From the NCBI RefSeq assembly GCF_001014975.1, contig NZ_BBXA01000020.1, positions 186,001 through 250,000 of the forward strand: 64,000 bases of DNA, read 5' to 3'. Positions 1 through 9,369 of this stretch are shown one piece after another; the first letter of the stretch is position 1; each line of letters starts with the position of its first letter. This DNA is from Novosphingobium sp. MD-1. Its GTDB lineage: Bacteria > Pseudomonadota > Alphaproteobacteria > Sphingomonadales > Sphingomonadaceae. The translations under genes were made by a program, and so were the position numbers. Under the pieces are notes generated by a model. The model had not been told where the DNA came from, did no database searches, and worked only from the letters and a program-made list of their open reading frames with translations.

Positions 1-1
1 C

Positions 2-1033
2 AGCGGCGAAGCGCCGTGCATCGCGCACTGGTCGTGGCTGGCGGCGGACCTGCCGCTGGAGGTGCCGGGCTACCAGCTCGACCGGCGCTGCGGATCGGGC
101 CTGCAGGCGATCGTCAACGCGGCGATGATGGTCCAGACCGGCGCTTCGGACGTCGTCGTGGCCGGCGGCGTCGAATCGATGTCCAACGTCGAGCACTACA
201 CCACCGACGTGCGCAAAGGCGTGCGCGCCGGCAGCCTGACGCTGCACGACCGGCTGACGCGCGGCCGCGTGATGTCGCAGCCGGTGGAGCGCTTCGGCGT
301 GATCACCGGCATGATCGAAACGGCGGAAAACCTCGCCAAGGACTATGGCATCACCCGCGAACAGGCCGATGCCTATGCCGTGCGCAGCCATCAGCGCGCG
401 ACGGCGGCCTGGGCTGGCGGCCTGTTCGCCGATGAACTGGTGCCGGTGCCCGTGCCCCAGAAGAAGGGCGATCCGGTGCTGTTCGATCACGACGAAGGCT
501 ATCGCCCGGACGCCAGCCTGGAAACGCTGGGCAAGCTGCGCGCGCTGGAAGGCGGCGTGGTGACGGCGGGCAACGCCAGCCAGCAGAACGACGCGGCGGC
601 CGCCTGCCTGGTCGTGGCCGAGGACAAGCTGGCCGAACTGGGCCTCGAACCGATCGCATGGTTCCATTCGTGGGCCGCCGCCGGCTGCGATCCCAGCCGC
701 ATGGGGATCGGCCCGGTCCCGGCGGTGGAGCGCCTGTTCGCGCGCACCGGCCTCGGCTGGTCCGACATCGATCTGGTGGAACTGAACGAAGCCTTCGCGC
801 CGCAAGTGCTGGCCGTGCTCAAGGGCTGGGGCTGGAGCGAGGACGACAGCCGCAACGACATGCTCAACGTCAACGGATCGGGCATCTCGCTGGGCCATCC
901 GATCGGCGCCACCGGCGGGCGCATCCTCGCCAACCTGACCCGCGAACTGGTGCGGCGCGGCGGCCGCTATGGCCTCGAAACGATGTGCATCGGCGGCGGG
1001 CAGGGCATCGCCGCGGTGTTCGAACGGGCGTGA
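2..1033 (+). CDS. acetyl-CoA acetyltransferase (thiolase), 5' truncated by window edge
   Basis: Thiolases cleave 3-ketoacyl-CoA or condense two acyl-CoAs in the cytoplasm. The frame is open from base 2, so the true start lies upstream of the window; 343 residues are visible and about 60 N-terminal residues should be missing. All three active-site regions are present: the nucleophilic Cys in RRCGSGLQA (visible residue 30), the His in SGISLGHPIGATGG, and the second Cys in METMCIGGGQG near the C-terminus. The stop codon overlaps the GTG start of the acyl-CoA dehydrogenase that follows, which suggests translational coupling. With the next two genes it forms a beta-oxidation-like set. Family is certain; chain-length preference cannot be read from the sequence. 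Confidence 0.93.
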   Translation, partial: SGEAPCIAHWSWLAADLPLEVPGYQLDRRCGSGLQAIVNAAMMVQTGASDVVVAGGVESMSNVEHYTTDVRKGVRAGSLTLHDRLTRGRVMSQPVERFGVITGMIETAENLAKDYGITREQADAYAVRSHQRATAAWAGGLFADELVPVPVPQKKGDPVLFDHDEGYRPDASLETLGKLRALEGGVVTAGNASQQNDAAAACLVVAEDKLAELGLEPIAWFHSWAAAGCDPSRMGIGPVPAVERLFARTGLGWSDIDLVELNEAFAPQVLAVLKGWGWSEDDSRNDMLNVNGSGISLGHPIGATGGRILANLTRELVRRGGRYGLETMCIGGGQGIAAVFERA

Positions 1034-2619
1034 CGACGCAAGCCGCGCTGGAGGCCGCGCGCGCCTATCGCGCGGCGGCTCAGGGCGCCCTGGCCGACCG
1101 GCTGGCGACGCGGCCGATCGACGCCGAACAGCGCGCCGCCCACGGCTTCGCCTGGGTGGCGACGAGCGTGGCCGCGCTCGAAGCGATCCACGGCTGGCTG
1201 GCTGCCAATGACGACACCAACCCGGTCGACGCGCTGGTCGGCCGGCTGGCCTTCGCCGAAACGCTGGCCCAGCTCGTCGGCGGGCTGCCGATGGGGCAGA
1301 ACGAGCTGTTCCGTCCGGCGGACCTTGGTCTGGGGCAAGCCGCGCGCGCGCTGGCGGAAGCGTGCGCCGGTCTGCTCGATGCCGATCACGCCGCCACGCG
1401 CGGCGCCCTCGTCGCCGCGCTTGCCGACGGGAAGTGGCCGAGCGAGACGTTCTACGATGCCGATCTCGACGCGATCCGCGACCAGTTCCGCAAGTTCACC
1501 GAGGCGGAAATCCTGCCGCACGCGCACCAGTGGCACCTCGCCAACGCGCTGATCCCCGATGCCACGGTGCAGGCGATGGCCGATCTCGGCACGTTCGGCG
1601 TGTGCATCCCCGAAGCGTTCGGGGGGCTGGGCCTCAACAAGCTGGTGATGTGCCTTGTCACCGAGGAGCTTTCGCGCGGGTGGATCGGTGCCGGTTCGCT
1701 CGGCACGCGCTCCGAAATCGCCGGCGAGCTGATCGCGATGGGCGGCACGGACGAACAGAAGGCGCACTGGCTGCCCCGCATCGCCAGCGGCGCGGTACTG
1801 CCGACCGCCGTGTTCACCGAACCCGATGTCGGATCGGACCTCGGTTCGTTGCAGACGCGCGCGCGGTTCGACGGCGAAGACTGGGTGATCGTCGGGGCGA
1901 AAACCTGGATCACCCACGCCAGCCGGTCCGACCTGATGACGCTGCTGGCGCGCACGGTGCCGGACGCGAAAGGCTATGCCGGCCTGTCGATGCTGCTGGT
2001 GCCCAAACCGCGCGGAACCGAGGCCGATCCCTTCCCCGCCCCCGGCATGACCGGCAGCGAGATCGAGGTGCTGGGCTATCGCGGGATGCGCGAATACGCG
2101 CTCCAGTTCGACGGAATGCGCGCGCCGGCCGACGCCCTGCTGGGCGGCGAGGAGGGCATGGGCTTCAAGCAGCTGATGCGCACCTTCGAAGGCGCGCGCA
2201 TCCAGACCGCCGCCCGCGCCGTGGGGGTTGCCCGCCGCGCGCTGGAGCTGGGGCTGGACTATGCCTTGACGCGCCGGCAGTTCGGCAAGGCGATCGTCCA
2301 CTTCCCGCGCGTGGCCGACAAGCTGGCGATGAGCCTCGTCGATTTCGTCATGGCCCGCGAACTTTCCTACGCCGCCGCGCGCGCCAAGGATTCGGGCAAG
2401 CGCTGCGATATCGAGGCCGGCATGGCCAAGCTTCTGGCGGCGCGCGCGGCGTGGTCCAACGCCGATGCCGCGTTGCAGATCCACGGCGGCAACGGCTATG
2501 CGCTGGAATACGAGATCAGCCGCGTGCTGTGCGACGCGCGCATCCTCAACATCTTCGAAGGCGCGGCCGAAATCCAGGCGCAGGTGATCGCGCGCGGCCT
2601 GGTGGGCGGACGCAATTGA
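1030..2619 (+). CDS. acyl-CoA dehydrogenase with N-terminal extension
   Basis: A flavoprotein of 529 residues that should introduce a trans-2 double bond into an acyl-CoA. I chose the GTG at 1030 because it overlaps the thiolase stop (GTGA). The same frame stays open upstream to about 658, but only as a shadow of the thiolase. Residues about 140-529 match the acyl-CoA dehydrogenase fold: the N-terminal helical part (DLGTFGVCIPEAFGGLG), the FAD/substrate part (TEPDVGSDLGS, KTWITHAS) and the C-terminal part (QIHGGNGYALEYE, then IFEGAAEIQ, whose Glu is at the usual catalytic-base position). The first 140 residues are alpha-helical and lie outside the typical 380-residue enzyme; long-form members such as those with acyl-CoA dehydrogenase N-terminal helices have similar extensions. 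Substrate unknown. Confidence 0.9.
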   Translation: MTTQAALEAARAYRAAAQGALADRLATRPIDAEQRAAHGFAWVATSVAALEAIHGWLAANDDTNPVDALVGRLAFAETLAQLVGGLPMGQNELFRPADLGLGQAARALAEACAGLLDADHAATRGALVAALADGKWPSETFYDADLDAIRDQFRKFTEAEILPHAHQWHLANALIPDATVQAMADLGTFGVCIPEAFGGLGLNKLVMCLVTEELSRGWIGAGSLGTRSEIAGELIAMGGTDEQKAHWLPRIASGAVLPTAVFTEPDVGSDLGSLQTRARFDGEDWVIVGAKTWITHASRSDLMTLLARTVPDAKGYAGLSMLLVPKPRGTEADPFPAPGMTGSEIEVLGYRGMREYALQFDGMRAPADALLGGEEGMGFKQLMRTFEGARIQTAARAVGVARRALELGLDYALTRRQFGKAIVHFPRVADKLAMSLVDFVMARELSYAAARAKDSGKRCDIEAGMAKLLAARAAWSNADAALQIHGGNGYALEYEISRVLCDARILNIFEGAAEIQAQVIARGLVGGRN

Positions 2620-2635
2620 AAGGCGGATCGAGCCG

Positions 2636-3484
2636 ATGAGCGAATGGGCGGCATGGGTCGGGCGGGAGGAAACCCGCTCCGACCGGGTGGACGCGGGCCT
2701 GCTGGCGCGCTGGTGCGCCACACTCGACCGCGCGGCCCCGGTCGGCGGCGCGGCACCGCAGGGCCTGCACTGGTGCCTGTGCCTGCCCGATGCCCCCACC
2801 GCCGCCCTGGGGCCGGACGGCCACCCCCGCCGCGACGACGGCCCGGAGGGTTTCCTGCCCCCGGTGCCGCTGCCGCGCCGGATGTGGGCATCGAGCAAGG
2901 TCGAGTTCCTGCGCGCGCTGCGCGCGGGCGAAGCGGTCGAGCGGCGTTCGCGCGTGCTGTCGGTAACGCCCAAGCAGGGGGGATCGGGTCATCTGGTGTT
3001 CGTGGACGTGGCGCACGAGACGCTGGGCGATGGCGTGCCCGCCGTGCGCGAGGTGCAGTCGATCGTCTATCGCGAACCCGCGCCCGCCGGCACCCCGCCC
3101 GCCCCGCCGCCCCTGGGGGAAAGCCGCTTCGATCCTGCGGCATGGGATGCGGTGCGCACGGTGGAGCCGGATGCGGCGCTGCTGTTCCGCTATTCCGCGC
3201 TCACCTTCAACAGCCACCGCATCCATTACGACCGGCCTTACGCCACGGGCGAGGAAGGCTATCGCGGGCTGGTCGTCCACGGGCCGCTGACCGCCACGCT
3301 GCTGCTCGATCTCGCCCGGCGGCAGCTGGGCGACAACGTGCTGGAACGCTTCGCCTTTCGCGGGCTTTCGCCGGCCGTGGCGGACGAGCCGCTGCACCTT
3401 GCCTTCCGCCGCGCGGACGCGGGCTACGAAATGGGCGCCTATGCCGCCGATGGCCGCGCGGTGATGGGGGCGACCGCCGGATAA
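2636..3484 (+). CDS. HTD2/mesaconyl-CoA hydratase-like MaoC-family dehydratase
   Basis: A 282-residue double hot-dog protein of the FAS1-like dehydratase / HTD2 / mesaconyl-C4-CoA hydratase group, which adds or removes water at an enoyl-CoA. The N-terminal half is the degenerate hot-dog. The C-terminal half has the hydratase segment RYSALTFNSHRIHYD followed by GYRGLVVHGPLTA, where the conserved Asn/His/Asp cluster marks the active site. The ATG at 2636 lies 16 bases after the acyl-CoA dehydrogenase stop, so the three genes are probably one transcript. The order thiolase, dehydrogenase, hydratase fits breakdown of a branched or dicarboxylic acyl-CoA (inference). The exact substrate is not visible. 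Confidence 0.82.
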   Translation: MSEWAAWVGREETRSDRVDAGLLARWCATLDRAAPVGGAAPQGLHWCLCLPDAPTAALGPDGHPRRDDGPEGFLPPVPLPRRMWASSKVEFLRALRAGEAVERRSRVLSVTPKQGGSGHLVFVDVAHETLGDGVPAVREVQSIVYREPAPAGTPPAPPPLGESRFDPAAWDAVRTVEPDAALLFRYSALTFNSHRIHYDRPYATGEEGYRGLVVHGPLTATLLLDLARRQLGDNVLERFAFRGLSPAVADEPLHLAFRRADAGYEMGAYAADGRAVMGATAG

Positions 3485-3527
3485 GGACGCTACAGCAGGA
3501 TAAGGACGCGACGGCTACGGCGCCGCT

Positions 3528-3947
3528 TCAATCCAGCCGCACCTTGCCGCGCCCGGCCTTCACCGCGCCGCGCTTCTTCTTGCCTTCCAGCCGTGCGGTC
3601 TTGCCCACGCGGTTGAGGCGGGACTTGGCGCGCTTTTCCGGCAGGTTCGTCGATTCGCGCAACAAGTCAGCCAGGCGCTTGCGCGCATCCTCGCGATTGG
3701 CTTCCTGCGTGCGGTGGCTGCGCGCGGTCAGCACGATCTCGCCCTTCGCGGTGAACTTGCTGCCGGCCAGTTCCTTCAGGCGGTGGAACACCGGCGGCGA
3801 GAGGCGCAGCGCGAACACGTCGAGCCGCACCTGCACCGCCGTCGCCACCTTGTTGACGTTCTGCCCGCCCGGCCCGGCGGCCGCGATGAAACTTTCCTCG
3901 ATCAGCGGCAGCGCCCGGGCGATGATCTGGTCGGCATCGTCAGCCAA
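3528..3947 (-). CDS. arfB: alternative ribosome-rescue factor / peptidyl-tRNA hydrolase ArfB (YaeJ)
   Basis: ArfB enters stalled ribosomes lacking a stop codon and hydrolyses the peptidyl-tRNA. The protein is 139 residues, the usual length. The catalytic GGQ lies at residues 27-29 within AAGPGGQNVNKV, and a Lys/Arg-rich tail follows (KRAKSRLNR, then KKKRGAVKAGRGKVR) of the kind that binds the empty mRNA channel. No ATG fits; the chosen TTG at 3947 gives the normal N-terminus and overlaps the end of the pseudouridine synthase gene by 8 bases, pointing to coupled translation. The frame is open further upstream, but that stretch lies inside the neighbour and lacks family similarity. Confidence 0.9.
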   Translation of the reverse strand: MADDADQIIARALPLIEESFIAAAGPGGQNVNKVATAVQVRLDVFALRLSPPVFHRLKELAGSKFTAKGEIVLTARSHRTQEANREDARKRLADLLRESTNLPEKRAKSRLNRVGKTARLEGKKKRGAVKAGRGKVRLD

Positions 3948-4596
3948 GATCGAATCCCAGCGCGTGGAAATCCGGCGGCAAGGGCGACTGCGCTTCGATC
4001 GGCGGCTTGCCTTCACGCGGGACGGTGAGCGCGGCGGCGTGCAGCATCGTCCGCTTGGCACCCTTGCCGTTTCCGTACACGGGATCGCCCACCAGCGCAT
4101 GGCCCAGCCCCGCCAGGGCGTGCACGCGGATCTGGTGGGTGCGGCCGGTTTCGGGGCGGAATTCCACCAGAGTCAGCGCGTCGCGCCGATCCACCACCCG
4201 CCAGTGGGTGACGGCGGGCTTGCCCTTCTTGGCCGGGATCATCCGCCAGCCGTCCTTTTCGGTGCTGACCTTGGACAGGCTGAGGCTCACCGTGCCACTT
4301 TCGCCCTCCACCGGCCCCGCGACCACGCCCAGATAGACCTTGCCCACCTGCCGCGCCTCGAACGCGGCGGAAAAGCGCTTCAGCGCCTTGGGATTGCGCG
4401 CCAGCAGCAGGCAGCCCGACGTATCGCGATCGAGCCGGTGGACCGGGAAAGGTTCGCGCTGGAAGCCGAACCGCAGATCGTCGAGATGATCCTCCAGGCA
4501 CGGGCCGCCCGCGCGCGGCCGGTCGAGCGGCAGGCCAGCGGGCTTGTCGATGACCAGCGCTTCGCCGTCTTCAAACAGGATGGAGAAATCGATCAT
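3940..4596 (-). CDS. RluA-family pseudouridine synthase
   Basis: A 218-residue RNA pseudouridine synthase. The catalytic Asp is D56 in the family motif HRLDRDTSG (53-61). Other family blocks are LVIDKPAGLPL at the N-terminus, VGKVYLGVV in the middle and the RTHQIRVH motif with GLGHALVGDPVYG near the C-terminus. There is no S4 domain, so this is the short RluA type, and the rRNA or tRNA target cannot be assigned from sequence alone. It is followed by arfB, which starts inside its last codons; the pair share a translation theme. The ATG at 4596 gives a standard N-terminus. Confidence 0.9.
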   Translation of the reverse strand: MIDFSILFEDGEALVIDKPAGLPLDRPRAGGPCLEDHLDDLRFGFQREPFPVHRLDRDTSGCLLLARNPKALKRFSAAFEARQVGKVYLGVVAGPVEGESGTVSLSLSKVSTEKDGWRMIPAKKGKPAVTHWRVVDRRDALTLVEFRPETGRTHQIRVHALAGLGHALVGDPVYGNGKGAKRTMLHAAALTVPREGKPPIEAQSPLPPDFHALGFDLG

Positions 4597-4607
4597 CGCG
4601 CAAAAAT

Positions 4608-4632
4608 CCGTTCATGCTGGGCTTGGCGAAGC
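4608..4632. repeat. copy of a sphingomonad-type extragenic repeat (half palindrome)
   Basis: CCGTTCATGCTGGGC followed by TTGGCGAAGC occurs in the 94-base gap upstream of the pseudouridine synthase. The same 15-base core occurs at 38202, where it forms a full hairpin. Here the right arm is degenerate. Such short repeats are common between genes in sphingomonads (general knowledge); I could verify only the two copies in this window. Confidence 0.55.
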
Positions 4633-4690
4633 GCGCACGCCCGCGTGCCGTCTGCGTCCGGCTCGGGGTGAACCGCAACGGGCGGCAGGA

Positions 4691-5881
4691 TCATACCACG
4701 GCGCCGGCAATGCGCCGCAAGGCTTCTTCCAAAGTCGCCTCGTCGGCCGCAAAGCTGATGCGGAAGCCGTCCCGGCCGCCAAATGCCGAAGCTGCGACCA
4801 CGGCGACGCCGTGTTCCAGCAGATGCAGGCACAGCGCCTCGTCCGCGTTGGGGCTTTCGCCGCCGAAGCGCGCCATCAGCGGCGCGGCATCGACCATGCA
4901 ATAGAACGCGCCATCGGGAACCGGGGTGGAAAGCCCCGGAATCGCGTTGATCGCGGCCACGCACAAGTCACGCCGCGCGCGGAACCGTTCGCGCCAGGCA
5001 AGCAGGAAATCCTGCGGGCCTTCGAACGCGGCAACGGCGGCGGCCTGGCTGATCGAGGCGGGATTGCCCGAGGAATGCGATTGCAGCCGCGCCATGGCGT
5101 TGATCAGCCACAGCGGCCCGGCGGCGACGCCGATGCGGAAGCCGGTCATCGCGTGGCTCTTGGACACGCCGGACACGGTCAGCACGCGATCGGCCAGGTC
5201 CGGGCATTCCACCGCCAGCGTGGCGTGTGCGCCCGCGCCATAGCGCAGCGGCGCGTAGATATCGTCGCTCATCACCAGCACGCGCGGGTGGCGGCGCAGC
5301 ACCTCGCCCAGCGCGCGCAGTTCCTCGGCCGGATAGGTGGCGCCGGTGGGGTTGCCGGGGCTGTTGAGCAGCAGCCAGCGCGTGGCGGGGGTGATCGCGG
5401 CCTCGAGCTGCGCGGCGTTGATGCGAAAGCCCCCGTCCGCCCGCGTCGGCAGGTCCACCACCTCGGCGCCGGCGAAGCGCACGATTTCCGGATAGCTCAC
5501 CCACCACGGACTGGGGATCAGCACCGCGTCGCCCGGATCGAGCGTGGCGAGCAGCGCGTGGAAGATCGCCTGCTTGCCCCCGGCGCTGACGATGACCTGT
5601 GCCGGCGGAACGACGATGCCGAGATCGCGCTCGAAATGGAGCGCGGCCGCCGCGCGCAGCCGGGCCGATCCGGCGACGGCGGTGTACTTCGTGTCGCCGG
5701 CGTCGAGCGCGTCCTTTGCCGCCTGGACGACATGGGCGGGCGTGGCGAAATCGGGCTCGCCCACCGACAGAGAGATGATGTCGCGCCCTTCGGCCCGCAG
5801 CGCCATGGCACGGTCCGTCATCGCCGTGGTGCGCGACGGCGCGATGCGCGCCAGCGCGCGGCTCAGGGTGGAGTCGGTCAT
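4691..5881 (-). CDS. class I aspartate/aromatic aminotransferase
   Basis: A pyridoxal-phosphate aminotransferase of 396 residues (fold type I, AspC/PatA-like). The Schiff-base lysine is K241 in SGVSKSHAMTGFR. SPGNPTG (174-180) and VMSDDIYAPL match the cofactor pocket, and the C-terminal FRISFAA carries the Arg that binds the substrate carboxylate. Its ATG overlaps the stop of the PabB-PabC gene (ATGA at 5878-5881), so it is co-transcribed and probably translationally coupled to folate precursor synthesis. That linkage suggests use of an aromatic or aspartate-type amino donor, but the sequence does not decide the substrate. Confidence 0.9.
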   Translation of the reverse strand: MTDSTLSRALARIAPSRTTAMTDRAMALRAEGRDIISLSVGEPDFATPAHVVQAAKDALDAGDTKYTAVAGSARLRAAAALHFERDLGIVVPPAQVIVSAGGKQAIFHALLATLDPGDAVLIPSPWWVSYPEIVRFAGAEVVDLPTRADGGFRINAAQLEAAITPATRWLLLNSPGNPTGATYPAEELRALGEVLRRHPRVLVMSDDIYAPLRYGAGAHATLAVECPDLADRVLTVSGVSKSHAMTGFRIGVAAGPLWLINAMARLQSHSSGNPASISQAAAVAAFEGPQDFLLAWRERFRARRDLCVAAINAIPGLSTPVPDGAFYCMVDAAPLMARFGGESPNADEALCLHLLEHGVAVVAASAFGGRDGFRISFAADEATLEEALRRIAGAVV

Positions 5882-7674
5882 GCCTGTTCGCCGAGCAGTC
5901 GCGCCGGCAGCAGACCGCGCAGCGCGTTGCCAATGAAGAAGCCGCCGGAAAGATCGGTCAGCGTCAGGTCGGTCTCCGCCGCGCGACCGCTCTCGATCAG
6001 GCTGCGGCGCAGCACGCCCGGAAGCAGGCCGAATTCGGCGCGCGGCGTGAGCAGCAGCCCCTCCCGCTCGACGAAAAGATTGGTGAAGCTGCCTTCGGTC
6101 AGCAGCCCGTCATCGCGCAGGAACAGTGCCTCGCCCGCGCCGGCCGCCTTCGCCGCGCGCAGCGCCGCTTCGTAGAAGCCGCGATCCGATGTCTTGTGGC
6201 GCAACCGCCAGTCGCCCTCGGCCACCGGCAGCGGCAGCACGGCGCACCTCACCGGTCCATTGGCGGGCGCGGGCAGCGCCGATGCCTCTAGCGCCAGCGC
6301 GCCGGCCTTCGACACCACCAGCCGCACTTTCGATGGCGCTTCCAGATCGAAGCACAGCGCGTGGATAGCGTTGCGCGCGGCATGGCGATCGAACGCGAAG
6401 CCCAGCGCCGCCGCACTCCCCTTGATGCGTTCCAGATGCAGTTCGAGCAGCGCGATGCCCTGCGCGGGATCAAAGGCCATCGTTTCGATAAGATCGGCAT
6501 TGCCGGCGGACAGGCGCAAGAAATCCCCCTTTACCACGCATTCCCGCCATTCGCCCAGCATCGCGGAATCCGCCACGACCGCCGAGCCCACCCCCATGAC
6601 CGCGCGGTCCGTCCGGGGATCGAGGCGCACTGTGCGGATTGCCACATTGAATGCCGCATCACCAGAGGGGTCGATCCGGCCGAACGCGCCACAATAGAGC
6701 CCACGCGCATCGCGTTCGGCCGCGTCGATCAGTTCCATCGCGCGAATCTTGGGCGCGCCGGTGATCGAGCCGCACGGGAAGATCGCCCGCACCAGTTCGC
6801 GCGCGCCGGTGCCCGCCGCCAGCCGGGCGCGCACGGTGGTGACCATCTGGTGGACCGTGGGATAGCTCTCGATCGCGAACGGCTGCTCCACCCGGACGCT
6901 GCCGGGCACCGCCACGCGCGACAGGTCGTTGCGCATGAGGTCCACGATCATCAGGTTTTCCGCGCGGTCCTTGGCATTGCCCGCCAGCCCGGCGCGGAAC
7001 GCCTCGTCCTGTCCGGGCGTTTCGCCGCGCGGCGCGGTGCCCTTCATCGGGCGGACCGTGGCCAGGCCGTCCTTCAGCGCGAAGAACAGTTCGGGCGAGA
7101 ACGACAGGTGCCAGTGCGATCCGTCCCAGCACACCCCGCCATAGCCGGCGCGCGCATCGCGGCGGATCGCGGCATAGATCGCCAGCGGATCGCCCTTCCA
7201 GCCCCCGCCCAGCGGAAAGGTCAGGTTCGCCTGATAGATGTCGCCCGCGCGGATCGCCTCCTGCACCCGATCGAACGCGCGGCCATAGCCGCCGATCGAG
7301 ACTTGCGGGTCGAGCGGACCAAGGTTGCCGGGGCCTGCGCCGTGCCGCTCCAGCCAGTTCTCCACCGCATCGGCGGGAATGGTCTCCACCGCCGCGAAGC
7401 GCGCGAACCAAACCAGCGGCCCGGTCGCGCCGGTGCGCGCGGCGGCCAGCGGCATCAGGCGCGGCTCCAACGCCAGCCCGGCCTCATAGGCGATATAGCC
7501 GGCCCATTCGCCCGGTTCGGCACCGATCCGGGCGAGCGCCGGCGCCACGTCCTCCGGCCGGCGCGCGACCACGATCTCCAGCGGGTCGCGATAGACGCGC
7601 GCGTCGCTGGCCCCACCGTTGCGAGCATCGTCGCTGCGGGCATCGTCAAGCAGGATGAAAGGCGTCTGGTCCAT
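5878..7674 (-). CDS. pabB: bifunctional aminodeoxychorismate synthase component I / aminodeoxychorismate lyase (PabB-PabC fusion)
   Basis: A 598-residue fusion. Residues about 1-380 are the chorismate-binding enzyme that aminates chorismate to 4-amino-4-deoxychorismate (PMKGTAPRGETPG, then CGSITGAPKIRAMELID). Residues about 390-598 are a fold type IV pyridoxal-phosphate lyase that releases 4-aminobenzoate (DRGFYEAA, then LTEGSFTNLF and a C-terminal LLPGVLRRSL). Together they supply 4-aminobenzoate for folate. I chose the ATG at 7674, which gives MDQTPFILLDDA; the open frame runs on upstream to 9402 but only as an antisense shadow of the HerA-like gene. Downstream the aminotransferase starts within its stop codon. 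The glutaminase partner PabA is not in the window. Confidence 0.9.
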   Translation of the reverse strand: MDQTPFILLDDARSDDARNGGASDARVYRDPLEIVVARRPEDVAPALARIGAEPGEWAGYIAYEAGLALEPRLMPLAAARTGATGPLVWFARFAAVETIPADAVENWLERHGAGPGNLGPLDPQVSIGGYGRAFDRVQEAIRAGDIYQANLTFPLGGGWKGDPLAIYAAIRRDARAGYGGVCWDGSHWHLSFSPELFFALKDGLATVRPMKGTAPRGETPGQDEAFRAGLAGNAKDRAENLMIVDLMRNDLSRVAVPGSVRVEQPFAIESYPTVHQMVTTVRARLAAGTGARELVRAIFPCGSITGAPKIRAMELIDAAERDARGLYCGAFGRIDPSGDAAFNVAIRTVRLDPRTDRAVMGVGSAVVADSAMLGEWRECVVKGDFLRLSAGNADLIETMAFDPAQGIALLELHLERIKGSAAALGFAFDRHAARNAIHALCFDLEAPSKVRLVVSKAGALALEASALPAPANGPVRCAVLPLPVAEGDWRLRHKTSDRGFYEAALRAAKAAGAGEALFLRDDGLLTEGSFTNLFVEREGLLLTPRAEFGLLPGVLRRSLIESGRAAETDLTLTDLSGGFFIGNALRGLLPARLLGEQA

Positions 7675-7794
7675 GGCCGGTGGCGCGCGCTTTAGCGGCA
7701 CACCGCCGCGGATGCAAAAACCTCTCGCACCGGGCGCCACCTGTTCGTAAACCCGTGGCGGGACCGGACGCTTTCTTGCGGGGACGACTGTTAC

Positions 7795-9369
7795 ATGGAC
7801 GATATCTACCTTGGCCTCGGCGCCAACGGCGAACGGCAGGTGCTGCGGCTCGGCCGGGCCAACCGGCACGGGCTGGTCGCGGGCGCGACCGGCACCGGCA
7901 AGACGGTGACGCTGCAGGGCATCGCCGAACAGTTTTCCGCGCGCGGGGTGCCGGTGTTCCTGGCCGACGTGAAAGGCGATCTTTCGGGCATCGCCATGCC
8001 GGGCAGCCCCACCTTCAAGAACGCCGACAAGCTGGAAGCCCGCGCCAAGGAGCTGGGCATCACCGATTATACCTATTCCGACAACCCGGCGGTGTTCTGG
8101 GATCTCTATGGCGAAAGCGGCCACCCGATCCGCACCACGATCTCGGAAATGGGGCCGCTGCTGCTGGCCCGGCTGATGGGCCTGAACGAAACGCAGGAAG
8201 GCGTGCTCAACATCGCCTTCCGCTACGCCGACGAAAACGGCCTGCTGCTGATCGACATGGACGACCTGCAGGCGGTGCTGGTCGCCTGCGCCGAAAACGC
8301 CGGCGAACTCGCCACCAAGTACGGCAATGTCACCAAGGCCAGCGTCGGCGCGATCCAGCGCCAGTTGCTCGCCTTCGAAAGCCAGGGCGCGGACCGCTTC
8401 TTTGGTGAACCGGCGTTCGAGATTCACGACTTCCTCCGCACCGACGACAAGGGCCGGGGCCTGGTCAACATTCTCGCCGCGGAAAAGCTGATGCAGAGCC
8501 CCAAGCTCTACGCCACGTTCCTGCTGTGGCTGCTGTCCGAACTGTTCGAGGCGCTGCCCGAGGTGGGCGATCCTGAAAAGCCCGTGCTGGTGTTCTTCTT
8601 CGACGAGGCGCACCTGCTGTTCGACGATGCGCCCGAAGCGCTGTTCGACAAGGTGGAGCAGGTCGTCCGCCTGATCCGCTCGAAGGGCGTGGGCGTCTAT
8701 TTCGTCACCCAGAACCCCATCGACATTCCCGAAAAGATCGCCGGCCAGCTGGGCAACCGCGTGCAGCACGCGCTGCGCGCCTTCACCCCGCGCGACCAGA
8801 AGGCGATCAAGGCGGCCGCGCAGACCTTCCGCATCAACCCCGATCTCGACGTGGAAAAGGCGATCACCGAGCTGAAAGTGGGCGAAGCGCTGGTTTCCAC
8901 GCTGGATGACGATGGCGCGCCCGGTGTGGTGCAGCGCACGCTGATCGCGCCGCCGCGTTCGCGGCTGGGGCCGGTCTCGGCGCCCGAACGCGCGGCGATC
9001 CAGGCGTCCAGCCCGGTGGAAGGCAAGTACGATACGGCGGTGAACCGCGAATCCGCCGCCGAAGTGCTGGCCAAGAAGGCCGCCGATGCCGCCGCCGCCG
9101 CGCAGCAGGTGCAGGAACAGGGCACGGAGGCACAGCGCGCGGCGCCACGCCAGTCGCCGTCGCTGTGGGACAAGGCCGGCAAGGCGGCGATCGGTGCGGT
9201 GGCTTCGTCCGCCGGCGCGGTAATCGCGGCGCAGATCAGCGGCAAGAAAACCCGCGCTTCGCCCGTCGAATCCGGTCTCAGCGCTGTGGTCGGCTCGGTC
9301 GCCACCAGCTTGGGCGGCGCCGCGTTCGGCCGCTTCGCGCGCGGCCTGCTGGGCGGTTTGCTGCGCTGA
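7795..9369 (+). CDS. HerA-type ATPase, DUF853 / YjgR family
   Basis: A 524-residue P-loop ATPase of the HerA/FtsK superfamily. The Walker A motif GATGTGKT is at residues 30-37 and the Walker [14 protein letters not shown] is near residue 265, followed by a sensor-like [14 protein letters not shown]. The C-terminus (about 420-524) is Ala-rich, first coiled-coil-like and then weakly hydrophobic with Gly. YjgR/DUF853 proteins are widespread and their role is not settled; DNA or protein translocation is a family-level guess. It stands alone on the plus strand, divergent from pabB across 120 bases. Confidence 0.85.
   Translation: MDDIYLGLGANGERQVLRLGRANRHGLVAGATGTGKTVTLQGIAEQFSARGVPVFLADVKGDLSGIAMPGSPTFKNADKLEARAKELGITDYTYSDNPAVFWDLYGESGHPIRTTISEMGPLLLARLMGLNETQEGVLNIAFRYADENGLLLIDMDDLQAVLVACAENAGELATKYGNVTKASVGAIQRQLLAFESQGADRFFGEPAFEIHDFLRTDDKGRGLVNILAAEKLMQSPKLYATFLLWLLSELFEALPEVGDPEKPVLVFFFDEAHLLFDDAPEALFDKVEQVVRLIRSKGVGVYFVTQNPIDIPEKIAGQLGNRVQHALRAFTPRDQKAIKAAAQTFRINPDLDVEKAITELKVGEALVSTLDDDGAPGVVQRTLIAPPRSRLGPVSAPERAAIQASSPVEGKYDTAVNRESAAEVLAKKAADAAAAAQQVQEQGTEAQRAAPRQSPSLWDKAGKAAIGAVASSAGAVIAAQISGKKTRASPVESGLSAVVGSVATSLGGAAFGRFARGLLGGLLR

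Noticed and set aside
967..2973. 668-codon open frame on the minus strand
   Set aside because: It lies antisense to the acyl-CoA dehydrogenase and reads as Arg/His/Gly/Ala-rich low-complexity sequence with no domain. In GC-rich DNA such antisense frames are expected.
2644..4671. 675-codon open frame on the plus strand
   Set aside because: It overlaps the hydratase in another frame and is antisense to arfB and the pseudouridine synthase. The composition is shadow-like and no motif is visible.
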